From Nocardioides ginsengisegetis (lineage in GTDB: Bacteria > Actinomycetota > Actinomycetes > Propionibacteriales > Nocardioidaceae), in the NCBI RefSeq assembly GCF_014138045.1, contig NZ_JACGXA010000001.1, forward strand, positions 3,333,001 through 3,397,000: a DNA stretch of 64,000 nt. The letters are read 5' to 3'. Positions 42,830 to 50,887 of this stretch are shown piece by piece. The position numbers and the translations under genes were made by a program. The notes below the pieces were generated by a model, which searched no databases, was not told where the DNA came from, and worked only from the letters and a program-made list of their open reading frames with translations. The stretch's first letter is position 1. Each line of letters opens with the position of its first letter.

Positions 42830-43917
42830 GGTCGGACTCCCCGGACGGCGGACGTGTTCAACCGGGTGAGGACGTGCCGTCCGAGCACGTTCGGCAGGTC
42901 GAGGAACGTGCGGATCCCAGGGGCGGCGGCGCACACCGGCGCGATCGCGTGGACGGCGTGCATGGCGGTGCCGAGGCAGGCCTGGTCGTTCTCGTTCTCG
43001 CCGTTGATCGCAACCTTCGCCTCCACCCGCATCGAAGGCACCCCTTCGACCGTCACCCGCCAGCCCCGTTGGTCGGGCCACTCCGGTGCAGCATCGGGGC
43101 GGAGCCGGGTGATGTGCTCGACGGTGAGCGCCCGACGACCATCGATGATCGCGGAGGCGCCGAAGCGCAGCGCCGCCGTGGTGCCGGCCTCGAGTCGGCC
43201 TGCGTCGATATCGAAGGCGTCCGGCGCCAGCCAGACCTCTCGGTCGAAGACCCAGTCCTCGATCGTCGCGCCTAGTGCTTCGGCGACCAGCATGATCGGC
43301 GCCTTGAAGACCGACCCCAGCATGGACGGGTCGTGCGCGAAGTAGTCAGTCGAGTCCGGCGCATGCCCGAACCCCATCACGTCGAAGAGCATGAAGGCGT
43401 TGTTGTACGTCGAGTAGTCGATGATCTCCTGCACCGTCAGCGAGTCCACCGAGCGCAGCAGTCCGGACATCGCCAACGGCAGCACCTCGGAGGCCCACCC
43501 TGGCTCGATGCCGGTGGCGTGGAAGCTGGTCCCGCCGGTCGCACACGCGTCCTCGAGCTGCTGGACGATCTCCTCGCCCATCGCGGCCGGGTAGATCAGC
43601 GGCGTAACAGCGGTGGAGATGACGTTCTTGCCCGACGCGAGCAACGGACAGATGTCGGCGAGTGCGCCGAGCGGGTCGGCCTCGCCCTGCGCCAGGTAGA
43701 GCACACAGTCCGCGTCGAGCGCGAGGATCGCTTCCCGATCCCTGGTCGCGATCACCCCGATGGGATCGAGGCCGCAGATCTCCCCAAGGTCGCGGCCGAC
43801 CTTGGCCTCGTCGTAGACAAAGGCGCCGACCAGCTCCAGGTCCGGGTGATCGACGAGGGCGGCGACGGCATGCCGGCCGACCGGTCCGGTCGCCCACTGC
43901 ACTACGCGGATGGTCAT
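42826..43917 (-). CDS. DapB-like NAD(P)-dependent oxidoreductase
   Basis: 363 residues. The N-terminus reads V-V-Q-W-A-T-G11-P-V-G14-R-H-A, a Rossmann motif of the dihydrodipicolinate-reductase/2,4-diaminopentanoate-dehydrogenase superfamily. The remainder (S-T-A-V-T-P-L-I-Y-P, H-A-T-G-I-E-P-G-W, N-N-A-F-M-L-F-D-V-M-G) matches a widespread actinobacterial family whose substrate is uncertain. True DapB function is unlikely, given the location between a membrane protein and a ferredoxin in a P450/beta-oxidation operon; an NAD(P)-dependent step on a catabolic intermediate is more plausible. ATG overlaps the DoxX stop (4 bp). Confidence 0.8.
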   Translation of the reverse strand: MTIRVVQWATGPVGRHAVAALVDHPDLELVGAFVYDEAKVGRDLGEICGLDPIGVIATRDREAILALDADCVLYLAQGEADPLGALADICPLLASGKNVISTAVTPLIYPAAMGEEIVQQLEDACATGGTSFHATGIEPGWASEVLPLAMSGLLRSVDSLTVQEIIDYSTYNNAFMLFDVMGFGHAPDSTDYFAHDPSMLGSVFKAPIMLVAEALGATIEDWVFDREVWLAPDAFDIDAGRLEAGTTAALRFGASAIIDGRRALTVEHITRLRPDAAPEWPDQRGWRVTVEGVPSMRVEAKVAINGENENDQACLGTAMHAVHAIAPVCAAAPGIRTFLDLPNVLGRHVLTRLNTSAVRGVRP

Positions 43918-44486
43918 GATGCCTCCATGGTTGCGTCGACCGGATCGGTCTTCGGCACCTCACGCCAGCCGAAGACCAGGAGCAGTGCCCCGCTCGCGAC
44001 ACCGACGGTCCCGGCAATCAGGGCACCGGGGAGCCCGAGCAGACCCGGGTCGGCCGGGTCGCCGTAGTCGACGAGCCCGATCGCACTGTCGAACGATAGG
44101 CTGCCGGGCCCGATCGCCGCGAGCGCCACCGCGGTGAGGCCGAAGACGAGCACGTACTCGTAGCCGTTGCGGAACATGAAGAACCCGTTCGGGCGGTGAT
44201 CGGTCCACCCGGCTGCCACCATCACCCCGATCAGCGCGGCGCAGGACAGAGGAAACAGGAAGCCGAAGACCAGGCCGACGGCGATGGCCAGCTCGACGAC
44301 CCCGCTGAGGAAGGCGTGCAGCTTGGCCGGACGGAAGCCGAGCCCACCGAACCAGCGCGCGGTGCCCTCCAGGCCCCCAGGTCCCCACAGATGGTTGTAC
44401 CCGTGCAGGAACATCACAATGCCGAGGGCCCCGCGGAACAGCAACAGGACGACGTCCATGCCGGTGGTGATCTCAAGACCATTCAT
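43914..44486 (-). CDS. DoxX-family membrane protein
   Basis: 190 residues with about four to five hydrophobic segments (near 12-28, 58-85, 110-127 and 150-172). The first contains F-L-H-G-Y-N-H-L-W-G-P, followed by G-T-A-R-W-F-G-G-L-G-F-R-P-A-K-L-H-A-F-L-S-G, typical of DoxX/DoxD-like proteins. Function in bacteria is unclear; proposals include quinone or oxidant handling at the membrane. Placement 12 bp after a P450 suggests a redox or substrate-delivery link, which is inference only. Confidence 0.82.
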   Translation of the reverse strand: MNGLEITTGMDVVLLLFRGALGIVMFLHGYNHLWGPGGLEGTARWFGGLGFRPAKLHAFLSGVVELAIAVGLVFGFLFPLSCAALIGVMVAAGWTDHRPNGFFMFRNGYEYVLVFGLTAVALAAIGPGSLSFDSAIGLVDYGDPADPGLLGLPGALIAGTVGVASGALLLVFGWREVPKTDPVDATMEAS

Positions 44487-44498
44487 GCGTGTTCGTCC

Positions 44499-45713
44499 TC
44501 AGCTCTGCGGAAGGACCGGAACCCTGGCGTAGCCGGCGACGTTCGTCATCGCCACCCGCTCGAGCGCCGTCCGGTCGATGTCATAGGTCGGCAGGAGGTC
44601 CAGCAGCAGTTCCAGGGCGACCCGGGTCTCCAGCCGAGCGAGCGCGGCACCCAGGCAGCTGTGGATACCGAAGCCGAAGCCGATGTTCTGGGCGTCGTCA
44701 CCGGCGCGGTTGATGTCGAAGCGGTCGGCATCGGAGAACACCCGCTCGTCGCGGTTCGCCGAGGCGACAATCATCATCACAGCGGCGCCCTCCGGGATCG
44801 TGACGCCGTGCAGCGTGTGCTCCTTCTGGGAGCGCCGCACGTTGTAGTGCGAGGGCGCCAGATAGCGCAGGACCTCCTCGACGGCGGCGGGAATCTTGGT
44901 GCGATCTGCCTGCAGCTCTGCCCACTGCTCGGGATGGTCTGCGAACGCGACCACGGCGTTGCCCACCTGCTTGGTGACCGTTTCGGCACCGGCGCCGCCT
45001 AGCAGGGTCAGGAACCCGGCGATCTCGACGTCGTCGAGCGTGGTCAGCCCGCCGTCCTCCTCGCGGACAATCTCGGCCCGGATCAGGTCCGAGATCATGT
45101 CGTCGGCCGGGTTCGCGCGCTTGCTGCCGATCAGGCCGAAGAAGTAGGCACCCATCTCCGCCATCGCCTCAACCCCCGCGGGAGGCATGGTCTGCTCGCC
45201 CGGGTTGCGGTGCAGGAAGATGTCCAGCCAGTGCCGGATCTGCTGTCGCCCGTCCGGCGGGACGCCCAGCATCTCGCTGATGACCTCGACCGGGAACGGG
45301 CCCGCGAAGTCGGCGACCGCGTCGAACCCCTGCGCGGGATCGCACTGCGCCAGGTGGTCCCCGATGATCCGACGCACCATCGGCTCCAGCGCCATGATCG
45401 CGCGTGGGGTGAAGACGCGGTTGACCAGCGACCGCATCCGGCGGTGCTCCGGAGGGTCCATCATGATGATCATCGGAAAGCGGTTCTTCCGGCCCGACTT
45501 CACCCCAGCCAGCTCGATGCCGTACGCCGAGGAGTAGGTCTCGAAGTCGCGCTGCCCGACCGAGACGTCCTCGTACCGGGTGAGCGCGTAGAAGTCGAGG
45601 TCAGCGTTGTAGTAGACAGGCGCCTCGTCTCGCATCCTCTTGTACGTCGGGTAGGGGTCGACGAAGAAGGTGTCCGAGAACGGATCGAACTCGAGCGCGC
45701 TCGTCCCACTCAC
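44499..45713 (-). CDS. Cytochrome P450
   Basis: 404 residues from GTG 45713, overlapping the CaiB stop (GTGA). I-helix G-G-A-G-A-E-T (about 247), E-x-x-R in E-E-V-L-R, and heme-binding F-G-F-G-I-H-S-C353-L-G: all P450 hallmarks, no membrane anchor, so soluble bacterial type. Actinobacterial P450s in such loci hydroxylate a terminal methyl or ring carbon of steroids, terpenes or alkanes, giving the acid or ketone that is later activated by CoA. Electron partners are probably the ferredoxin at 42638 and the reductase at 50888. Confidence 0.94.
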   Translation of the reverse strand: MSGTSALEFDPFSDTFFVDPYPTYKRMRDEAPVYYNADLDFYALTRYEDVSVGQRDFETYSSAYGIELAGVKSGRKNRFPMIIMMDPPEHRRMRSLVNRVFTPRAIMALEPMVRRIIGDHLAQCDPAQGFDAVADFAGPFPVEVISEMLGVPPDGRQQIRHWLDIFLHRNPGEQTMPPAGVEAMAEMGAYFFGLIGSKRANPADDMISDLIRAEIVREEDGGLTTLDDVEIAGFLTLLGGAGAETVTKQVGNAVVAFADHPEQWAELQADRTKIPAAVEEVLRYLAPSHYNVRRSQKEHTLHGVTIPEGAAVMMIVASANRDERVFSDADRFDINRAGDDAQNIGFGFGIHSCLGAALARLETRVALELLLDLLPTYDIDRTALERVAMTNVAGYARVPVLPQS

Positions 45714-46939
45714 AGGATCGAACCGTCCTTCTTGTACCTCTCGATGTCGTCCCACTCGACGCCCGCCTCGAGCAGGAGCTCCTCGGTGTGCTGCCCGTGC
45801 TCGGGCGCACCGGTCGCCCGGACCTGAACCTCGTCGAACTGGACCGGGTTGACGGGCATCCCGAACTCGGTGCCGTTCTGGGTGGTGACCAGCGTGATGT
45901 AGCCGTTGGCGATCACAGCCGAGTCGTCGTGCAGCTCGATCGGGGTCTGCAGCACGCTCCAGGCACCCGACAGCGGCTTGAGGATCTTCACCCACTCCGC
46001 GAGCGGTCGGGACGCGAACGCCTCGTCGATCCGGTCGATGACCTCCCCACGCTTCTTGTACCGGCCGATGTCGTCGGCGAGCTCGGGGTCTCCCAGGAGC
46101 TCCTCGAGCCCGAGCAGCGTCAGCACCTCGGGCCAGTACCGAGCCTGCTGCAGCATCATCAAGGTGATCCAGCGGCCGTCGGCCGTCCGGTAGTTGCCGA
46201 CCAGCGGGTTGGGCATCTTGCGACGGTCCTTGGTCGGCTCCGGGTTACGGCCGAAGATCCGGGCACTGGTCACGTCCGGGCCGAGGTTCCAGGCCGCGAG
46301 GCCGAGCAGAGACACGTCGATGACCGAGGTCTCACCGGTGCGCTGACGCTTGAACAGTGCCGCCGCGACACCGCCGGCGATGGTGAGACCGCCCATCACG
46401 TCACCGAACGCCGGCCGGGCTCCGACCGGCTCGGCGTCGGCACCACTGAGCGCGTAGGCGATGCCACCACGCGACCAGTAGGAGACACCGTCGTACCCGG
46501 GGCTGTCCGCGTCCTCGCCCTTGGGGCCGTGCGCCGAGCCGCGGACGTAGATGATGTCCGGGTTCGCCCTGCGCAGGTCCGCAAGGTCGATGCCGAGCTT
46601 GGCCCGCGCTGACGGCAGGTAGTTGGTGAGGAAGACGTCCGCCGTCTTCGCGAGCTCGTAGAGCACCTCGCGCCCACCGGTCGTGGAGAGATCGATGCCG
46701 ATCGACTTCTTGCCGCGGTTGGGCACCTCGATGATGTAGTTGACCCCACCCGGACCCGACGGGATCAAACCCGAGGAGACCAGCCCGCGCTGCGGGTCAC
46801 CGCCGTCGCGCGGCTCGACCTTGACCACCTCCGCGCCCCACTCGGCGAGGACCGCCCCTGCGGCCGGCACGAAGGTCCAGGCCGCCACCTCGAGGACCTT
46901 GATCCCGGCGAGGACGTCGTTGACGACCGTTTCAGTCAT
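45710..46939 (-). CDS. CaiB/BaiF family CoA-transferase
   Basis: 409 residues from ATG 46939 (TGATG overlap with the thiolase stop). Class III CoA-transferase: K-V-E-P-R-D-G-G-D-P, N-R-G-K-K-S-I-G-I-D-L, candidate nucleophile D180 in F-G-D-V-M-G-G. Slightly longer than the other two copies in this window. Lies between a thiolase and a P450, so it may load CoA onto the acid made by P450-initiated oxidation, using a thiolysis product as donor. Specificity not deducible. Confidence 0.9.
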   Translation of the reverse strand: MTETVVNDVLAGIKVLEVAAWTFVPAAGAVLAEWGAEVVKVEPRDGGDPQRGLVSSGLIPSGPGGVNYIIEVPNRGKKSIGIDLSTTGGREVLYELAKTADVFLTNYLPSARAKLGIDLADLRRANPDIIYVRGSAHGPKGEDADSPGYDGVSYWSRGGIAYALSGADAEPVGARPAFGDVMGGLTIAGGVAAALFKRQRTGETSVIDVSLLGLAAWNLGPDVTSARIFGRNPEPTKDRRKMPNPLVGNYRTADGRWITLMMLQQARYWPEVLTLLGLEELLGDPELADDIGRYKKRGEVIDRIDEAFASRPLAEWVKILKPLSGAWSVLQTPIELHDDSAVIANGYITLVTTQNGTEFGMPVNPVQFDEVQVRATGAPEHGQHTEELLLEAGVEWDDIERYKKDGSIL

Positions 46940-48120
46940 CAGGAACCTGCCACCTCGAGGACGAGCGCCTGACCCATGCCCCCGCCGGCACACATCGCAG
47001 CGACACCGGTGCCACCGCCGCGACGGCCGAGCTCGTTGACCAGGCTCACGACCATCCGGGCGCCGCTGGCCGAGATCGGGTGCCCGAGGCTGCATCCACT
47101 GCCGACCGGGTTGACGAGCAACGGGTCGATCCCCAGTGCGCGGGTGGCCGCGATCGGCACCGACGCGAAGGCCTCGTTGATCTCCCAGAGGTCGACATCG
47201 GAGACTGCTCGACCGCCCGCGAGCGCGAGGGCCTTCGGGATGGCTTCGATCGGAGCCAGCCCGGTGCGTTCCGGTGCCACTCCCACGCTGGCCCAGCTCC
47301 TGACCACGGCCAGCGGCTTCAGGCCACGCTCGGCTGCCCTCTCCGCCGACATCAGCACCAGCCCCGCCGCGGCATCGTTCAGGCCGGCCGAGCTCCCCGC
47401 AGTGACCTCGAAGCCGTCGATCTCGGGGTGGAGGACCCTGAGCGAGGCGAGCTTCTCCATGGTGCTGGCCCGTGGGTGCTCGTCGACCTCGAAGAGAGCG
47501 GTCCCGTCAGCGCCGCGGTCGACCTTGAGCGGCACGATCTCTCCGACGAAGCTGCCCGCGGCGATGGCGACGAGGGCCTTGCGATGCGACTCGAAGGCCC
47601 ACTCGTCCATGTCGAGGCGGGTCAGGCCGGCCTCGACAGCCGTGTTGTGACCGACGGTGATGCCCATGTCCATGTTCGGCGCGCTCGGCGTGTTCGGGTG
47701 CGACGGCGAGATCCAGTACTTGTGCTCCTGGCCCGTGGCCGGGTCGCGCCAACTGGCACGAGGCGCCGTGGACTGCGAGTTCGTGCCGCCGGCGATCACC
47801 GTCTGCTGCATCCCGGCCATGATGTTCGCCGCCGCCACGCTGACTGAGCTCAGACCCGCAGCGCAGTGCCGGTTCAGGGACAGACCCGGCACGGAGGTCA
47901 GCCCGGCCGAGACCGCGACGTGCCGACCGATGACGCCGCCGCCGTACAGATTCTCGGCGAGCACCAGGTCGTCGATCTCGTCCCCGGCAAGCCCCGCCCG
48001 GGCGACCAGCTCATTGACGACGGCCTCGGCCAGCTCGAAGGCACTGACATTGACCAGCGACCCCTTGTACGCCGTCCCGATGGCGGTGCGGGCTCCGGCA
48101 ACGATCACTGCTTCGGTCAT
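46939..48120 (-). CDS. Thiolase (acetyl-CoA acyltransferase)
   Basis: 393 residues from ATG 48120 behind AGGAGA. C86 in L-N-R-H-C-A-A-G-L, H347 in S-L-G-H-P-I, C377 in M-C-A-G-G-G-M-G: a complete degradative thiolase. The conserved block is distinct from the thiolase at 3846 (R-R-C-G-S-G-L-Q, C-I-G-G-G), so the two may act on different chain types. First gene of the ten-gene operon 48120 to 39543, divergent from the SDR at 48215. Confidence 0.93.
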   Translation of the reverse strand: MTEAVIVAGARTAIGTAYKGSLVNVSAFELAEAVVNELVARAGLAGDEIDDLVLAENLYGGGVIGRHVAVSAGLTSVPGLSLNRHCAAGLSSVSVAAANIMAGMQQTVIAGGTNSQSTAPRASWRDPATGQEHKYWISPSHPNTPSAPNMDMGITVGHNTAVEAGLTRLDMDEWAFESHRKALVAIAAGSFVGEIVPLKVDRGADGTALFEVDEHPRASTMEKLASLRVLHPEIDGFEVTAGSSAGLNDAAAGLVLMSAERAAERGLKPLAVVRSWASVGVAPERTGLAPIEAIPKALALAGGRAVSDVDLWEINEAFASVPIAATRALGIDPLLVNPVGSGCSLGHPISASGARMVVSLVNELGRRGGGTGVAAMCAGGGMGQALVLEVAGS

Positions 48121-48214
48121 CGAGATCTCCTGAACTGGGGTGGATCCGAGTCCACATGCGAATGCAATTTCCAGATATGGTAATCGAGTTCTCAGTTCCT
48201 GACTAGGAGGATCC
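48121..48214. promoter_or_regulatory. Divergent promoter with two phased operator-like repeats
   Basis: GCGAAT-GCA-ATTTCC (48158-48172) and GGTAAT-CGA-GTTCTC (48179-48193), centres 21 bp apart, between the thiolase operon and the SDR. The GACTAGGAGG directly before ATG 48215 supplies the ribosome site. Confidence 0.55.
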
Positions 48215-48997
48215 ATGAATCTGCAAGGCGCAAGCGCACTCGTCACCGGAGGCGGTGGCGGCTTCGGCGGCGAGACCACCCGACACCTCGTCAAAGCCGG
48301 CGCGAAGGTGGTCGTCGCGGACGTGTCCGACGACAAGGGTGCAGCGATCGTCGAGGAGCTGGGCGGCGACAACGTCGTCTACGTGAAGACCGATGTGCGC
48401 AAGGAGGAGGACGTCCGCGCAGCCATCGCAGCCGCACAAGAGATGGCCCCGCTCCGCGTCACGCTTACCCCGCATGGCGGCCCCGTTCTCGCCGGACGGC
48501 TCGTCGGCAAGGACGGTTCGGCCCTGGGGCTCGACGGGTTCCGGCAGACGCTGGACTTCTACCTGATCGGCACCTACAACGTGATGCGTCTGGCCGCGGA
48601 GCAGACGGCCAGGAACGAGCCCGTCGGCGAGAGCGGCCGCGGCGTCATCATCACCACGGCGAGTATTGCCGCGTTCGAGGGCCAGATCGGCCAGGTCCCC
48701 TACGCCGCCGCCAAGGGCGGTGTCGTCGGCATGACCATCGCGGCTGCGCGCGACCTCGCGGTCGCCGGGATCCGGGTGAACTGCATCGCGCCGGGAACCT
48801 TCTACACGCCCGCCTTCGGCGACTTCATGACCGAGGAGCAGGCCGCCGAGCGGTTCGCACAGGGCGTGCAGTTCCCCAAGCGCATGGGCCGCGCGGTCGA
48901 GTACGCCAAGCTGGCGCTGTCCATCATCGACAACGACTACCTCAACGGCGAGACCATCCGGATCGACGGCGGGCTGCGTTTCGGCCCCAAGGGCTGA
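48215..48997 (+). CDS. SDR oxidoreductase, HSD17B10/3-hydroxyacyl-CoA dehydrogenase-like
   Basis: 260 residues, ATG behind AGGAGG. T-G-G-G-G-G-F-G (11-18), S150, Y163-A-A-A-K167, with an insert L-V-G-K-D-G-S-A-L-G-L-D-G-F-R-Q-T-L-D (about 96-114) that is typical of the type-2 3-hydroxyacyl-CoA dehydrogenase group (HSD17B10 and bacterial relatives). It would oxidise a 3-hydroxyacyl-CoA, or a hydroxysteroid, to the ketone, supplying the substrate for the divergently encoded thiolase. Monogenic, followed by a strong terminator. Confidence 0.88.
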   Translation: MNLQGASALVTGGGGGFGGETTRHLVKAGAKVVVADVSDDKGAAIVEELGGDNVVYVKTDVRKEEDVRAAIAAAQEMAPLRVTLTPHGGPVLAGRLVGKDGSALGLDGFRQTLDFYLIGTYNVMRLAAEQTARNEPVGESGRGVIITTASIAAFEGQIGQVPYAAAKGGVVGMTIAAARDLAVAGIRVNCIAPGTFYTPAFGDFMTEEQAAERFAQGVQFPKRMGRAVEYAKLALSIIDNDYLNGETIRIDGGLRFGPKG

Positions 48998-49004
48998 CAG
49001 ACAT

Positions 49005-49039
49005 TCGACCGGCCCGAGCGCACTGGTCGGGCCGGTCGA
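49005..49039. terminator. Strong bidirectional hairpin terminator
   Basis: CGACCGGCCCGA (49006-49017) pairs perfectly with TCGGGCCGGTCG (49027-49038) around a 9-nt loop, and a T-A pair extends it to 13 bp. It lies between the convergent SDR (48997) and TetR (49058) stops. Confidence 0.8.
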
Positions 49040-49057
49040 TTCGTCTCCCAGGCGCGG

Positions 49058-49753
49058 CTACTTCTCGGCGCCGACCAGCCCGAGCCGGCAGAACTCCCAC
49101 ATTGCGTCGGCGTCTGCCTTGCGGTCAGCCTCCGTGTTCGACAGCGCGGTGAACAGTGCCGCGCCGATGACTGCCTGGATGAACACCGCGGTCAGCTTGT
49201 CCGCGGGCAGGTCGGTGCGAATGACGCCCTCCTCGACCCCGCGGTTGATGAGCTCGTGGATGAGCCGCGCCATCGGCGCGACTGCACGCTGGTAGTCCGC
49301 GTGGTGACTGTCGGCGAGTCCGACGTGGTACGGCGCCAGCCCGCGGTTGAGACCACTCGCGCCGGTGACACCGGCTCCGTCCTTCGCGCCACCGTAGATG
49401 CTGGTGACCACGGTCTTGAGGGCCGTGAGCGTGTCCTGGCCGTCGACCCGTTCGCGCCAGGCGGCGACGGACTGCGCGATCGACTCCTCGAGCAGGGCGA
49501 GCAGCAGCTCGTCCTTGCCGGAGAAGTATTGGTAGAAGGACCGCAGCGACGTGCGTGACCGATCGACGAGCTCTTGGACGGTGAAGTCGCTTCGGCCGGT
49601 CTCCTCGAGGATCTCCATCGCGGTCGCGATGAACCGGTCACTCCGCGAGACCGCCTTGGCCTTTGCCGTGGCGAGCGACCGCTCCAGGGCACGGTCGCGC
49701 CAGGACCCTTCGCTATCGATGGTCGTACTGGTCTGTTCTGTGGCCTTGGCCAT
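49058..49753 (-). CDS. TetR-family transcriptional regulator
   Basis: 231 residues from ATG 49753 behind AGGAGG (a longer in-frame start at 49813 lacks a ribosome site). The helix-turn-helix region is at about 40-85: F-T-V-Q-E-L-V-D-R-S-R-T-S-L-R-S-F-Y-Q-Y-F-S-G-K-D-E-L-L. The C-terminal ligand domain is helical and unlike KstR by eye. It lies within the catabolic block, and the repeats found at the block's promoters also occur in its own promoter, so autoregulation and control of the whole locus by a CoA-ester or free-acid ligand is the leading hypothesis. Right-hand genes have their own regulators. Confidence 0.9.
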   Translation of the reverse strand: MAKATEQTSTTIDSEGSWRDRALERSLATAKAKAVSRSDRFIATAMEILEETGRSDFTVQELVDRSRTSLRSFYQYFSGKDELLLALLEESIAQSVAAWRERVDGQDTLTALKTVVTSIYGGAKDGAGVTGASGLNRGLAPYHVGLADSHHADYQRAVAPMARLIHELINRGVEEGVIRTDLPADKLTAVFIQAVIGAALFTALSNTEADRKADADAMWEFCRLGLVGAEK

Positions 49754-49906
49754 CGCTACCTCCTGGGCGGTCGTCCGGACTGGCGTAGCGCCCTGACAGG
49801 CGAGAATGAACAACCAGGTGAATGGTACCGGTCATCTTGTGTTTCGAGAATCTGCTAGGCCCGTGTGGCGCGCCAAGGCGGATGCGAGCGTCGCGCGGCG
49901 CGGAGC
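49754..49906 (-). promoter_or_regulatory. TetR promoter with GAGAAT half-sites 44 bp apart
   Basis: GAGAAT-GAA-CAACCA (49802-49816), weak GGTACC-GGT-CATCTT (49824-49838) and GAGAAT-CTG-CTAGGC (49846-49860). The three centres are exactly 22 bp apart. Right arms are poorly conserved, so affinity may be low, as expected for moderate autoregulation. Confidence 0.45.
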
Positions 49907-50746
49907 TCACCCCACCCGGGTGCGCGCCTCGACGACCAGCGACTGGATCGACTGTCCGAGCCGCCCTTTCGGGTCGAACAGCTCGGCGACGCTCAGCCCA
50001 CTGCCGTTCGGGTCGATGACACCGGTCGCGGCAAGTCCGATCCAGTCATCAGCCGGGATCCGAGACAGGTGGAGGGTCAAGTCGGCGTTCATGAAGCTCC
50101 AGGAGTCGAAGTCCATCCTCCCGGCGAGGCTGCTCGAGGCGTAGTCGGCTGCGGCAGCCGCCCGCGAGATCGAGCGTGTGGGCTCTCCGGCGATCACCGG
50201 AACCAAGAGCTTGATGTAGATGCCTTTCGCGTTACCCGGGAGCTCGGCGGAGAGGGTGCGAGCACTGATGGCGTCGCTGTCGAAGCAGGTCCAGCCCACC
50301 ATCTCGGCCACCTTCGGTCGGGTGTGGGTCAGATCCGGGACGGGCGCTCCGGCGAAGGGGTCGGGAGGCTCCGGCCGGCTCGGGAGCTTGAGATTGACCT
50401 GGCGGATCGCCAGCGCCTGGGCCGTGGCCACCTCGACGTTCCCGCTGAGCAGGCTCACGGTCTGCCTGACCACGCGCTCTCCTCCCTCGGGGAGTGTCAC
50501 CACGAGACGCAGCGGCGCGTACGGCACGGACCTGAGTAGGTCGAAGGTGACCCGCACGGGGGTCCGACCCGGGACCTCGAGCGCACTGGCAAGCAGTGCC
50601 GCGACCGCGCCTCCGTGCAGGGCGTCAGGACGCCACGGGCCACGCGCCAGCTCAGTGGGTCTCACGAGCTCCCCGACGCGCACGAAGAGGGCGCGCGCCT
50701 GCGCCGTGTCCGCTGCGGTCGCACGTCCGGTCAGGGGCTCGGGCAA
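49907..50746 (-). CDS. Acyl-CoA thioesterase family protein (double hotdog)
   Basis: 279 residues. Two hotdog halves: W-R-P-D-A-L-H-G-G-A-V-A-A-L-L-A-S-A-L-E (about 39-58; helix with H-G-G) and F-M-N-A-D-L-T-L-H-L-S-R-I-P near 215-230. This is the 4HBT_3/thioesterase-like-superfamily layout. A cytosolic acyl-CoA hydrolase relieving CoA trapping is the likely role. It is transcribed divergently from the ferredoxin reductase operon, and its promoter carries the shared operator-like repeats, so it belongs to the same candidate regulon. It ends before the TetR promoter. Confidence 0.8.
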   Translation of the reverse strand: MPEPLTGRATAADTAQARALFVRVGELVRPTELARGPWRPDALHGGAVAALLASALEVPGRTPVRVTFDLLRSVPYAPLRLVVTLPEGGERVVRQTVSLLSGNVEVATAQALAIRQVNLKLPSRPEPPDPFAGAPVPDLTHTRPKVAEMVGWTCFDSDAISARTLSAELPGNAKGIYIKLLVPVIAGEPTRSISRAAAAADYASSSLAGRMDFDSWSFMNADLTLHLSRIPADDWIGLAATGVIDPNGSGLSVAELFDPKGRLGQSIQSLVVEARTRVG

Positions 50747-50887
50747 CGTCTTCTCTCCTTGACAGCGATCACCTACGAATGTGTACTTGCGAAAATGGAG
50801 AATACGATTACCATCTCACGAACATCGTAATTGAGAACGGCCCGAATCCAGGTTCTCGTCCGCATCGACCCGGCAGGAGGCAGGCCC
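50747..50887. promoter_or_regulatory. Divergent promoter with operator-like repeats
   Basis: GAGAAT-ACG-ATTACC (50798-50812) is a clear copy. Weaker matches CGAATG-TGT-ACTTGC (50776-50790) and GAACAT-CGT-AATTGA (50820-50834) sit exactly 22 bp to either side. Controls the thioesterase (-) and the reductase/P450 operon (+). Confidence 0.5.
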
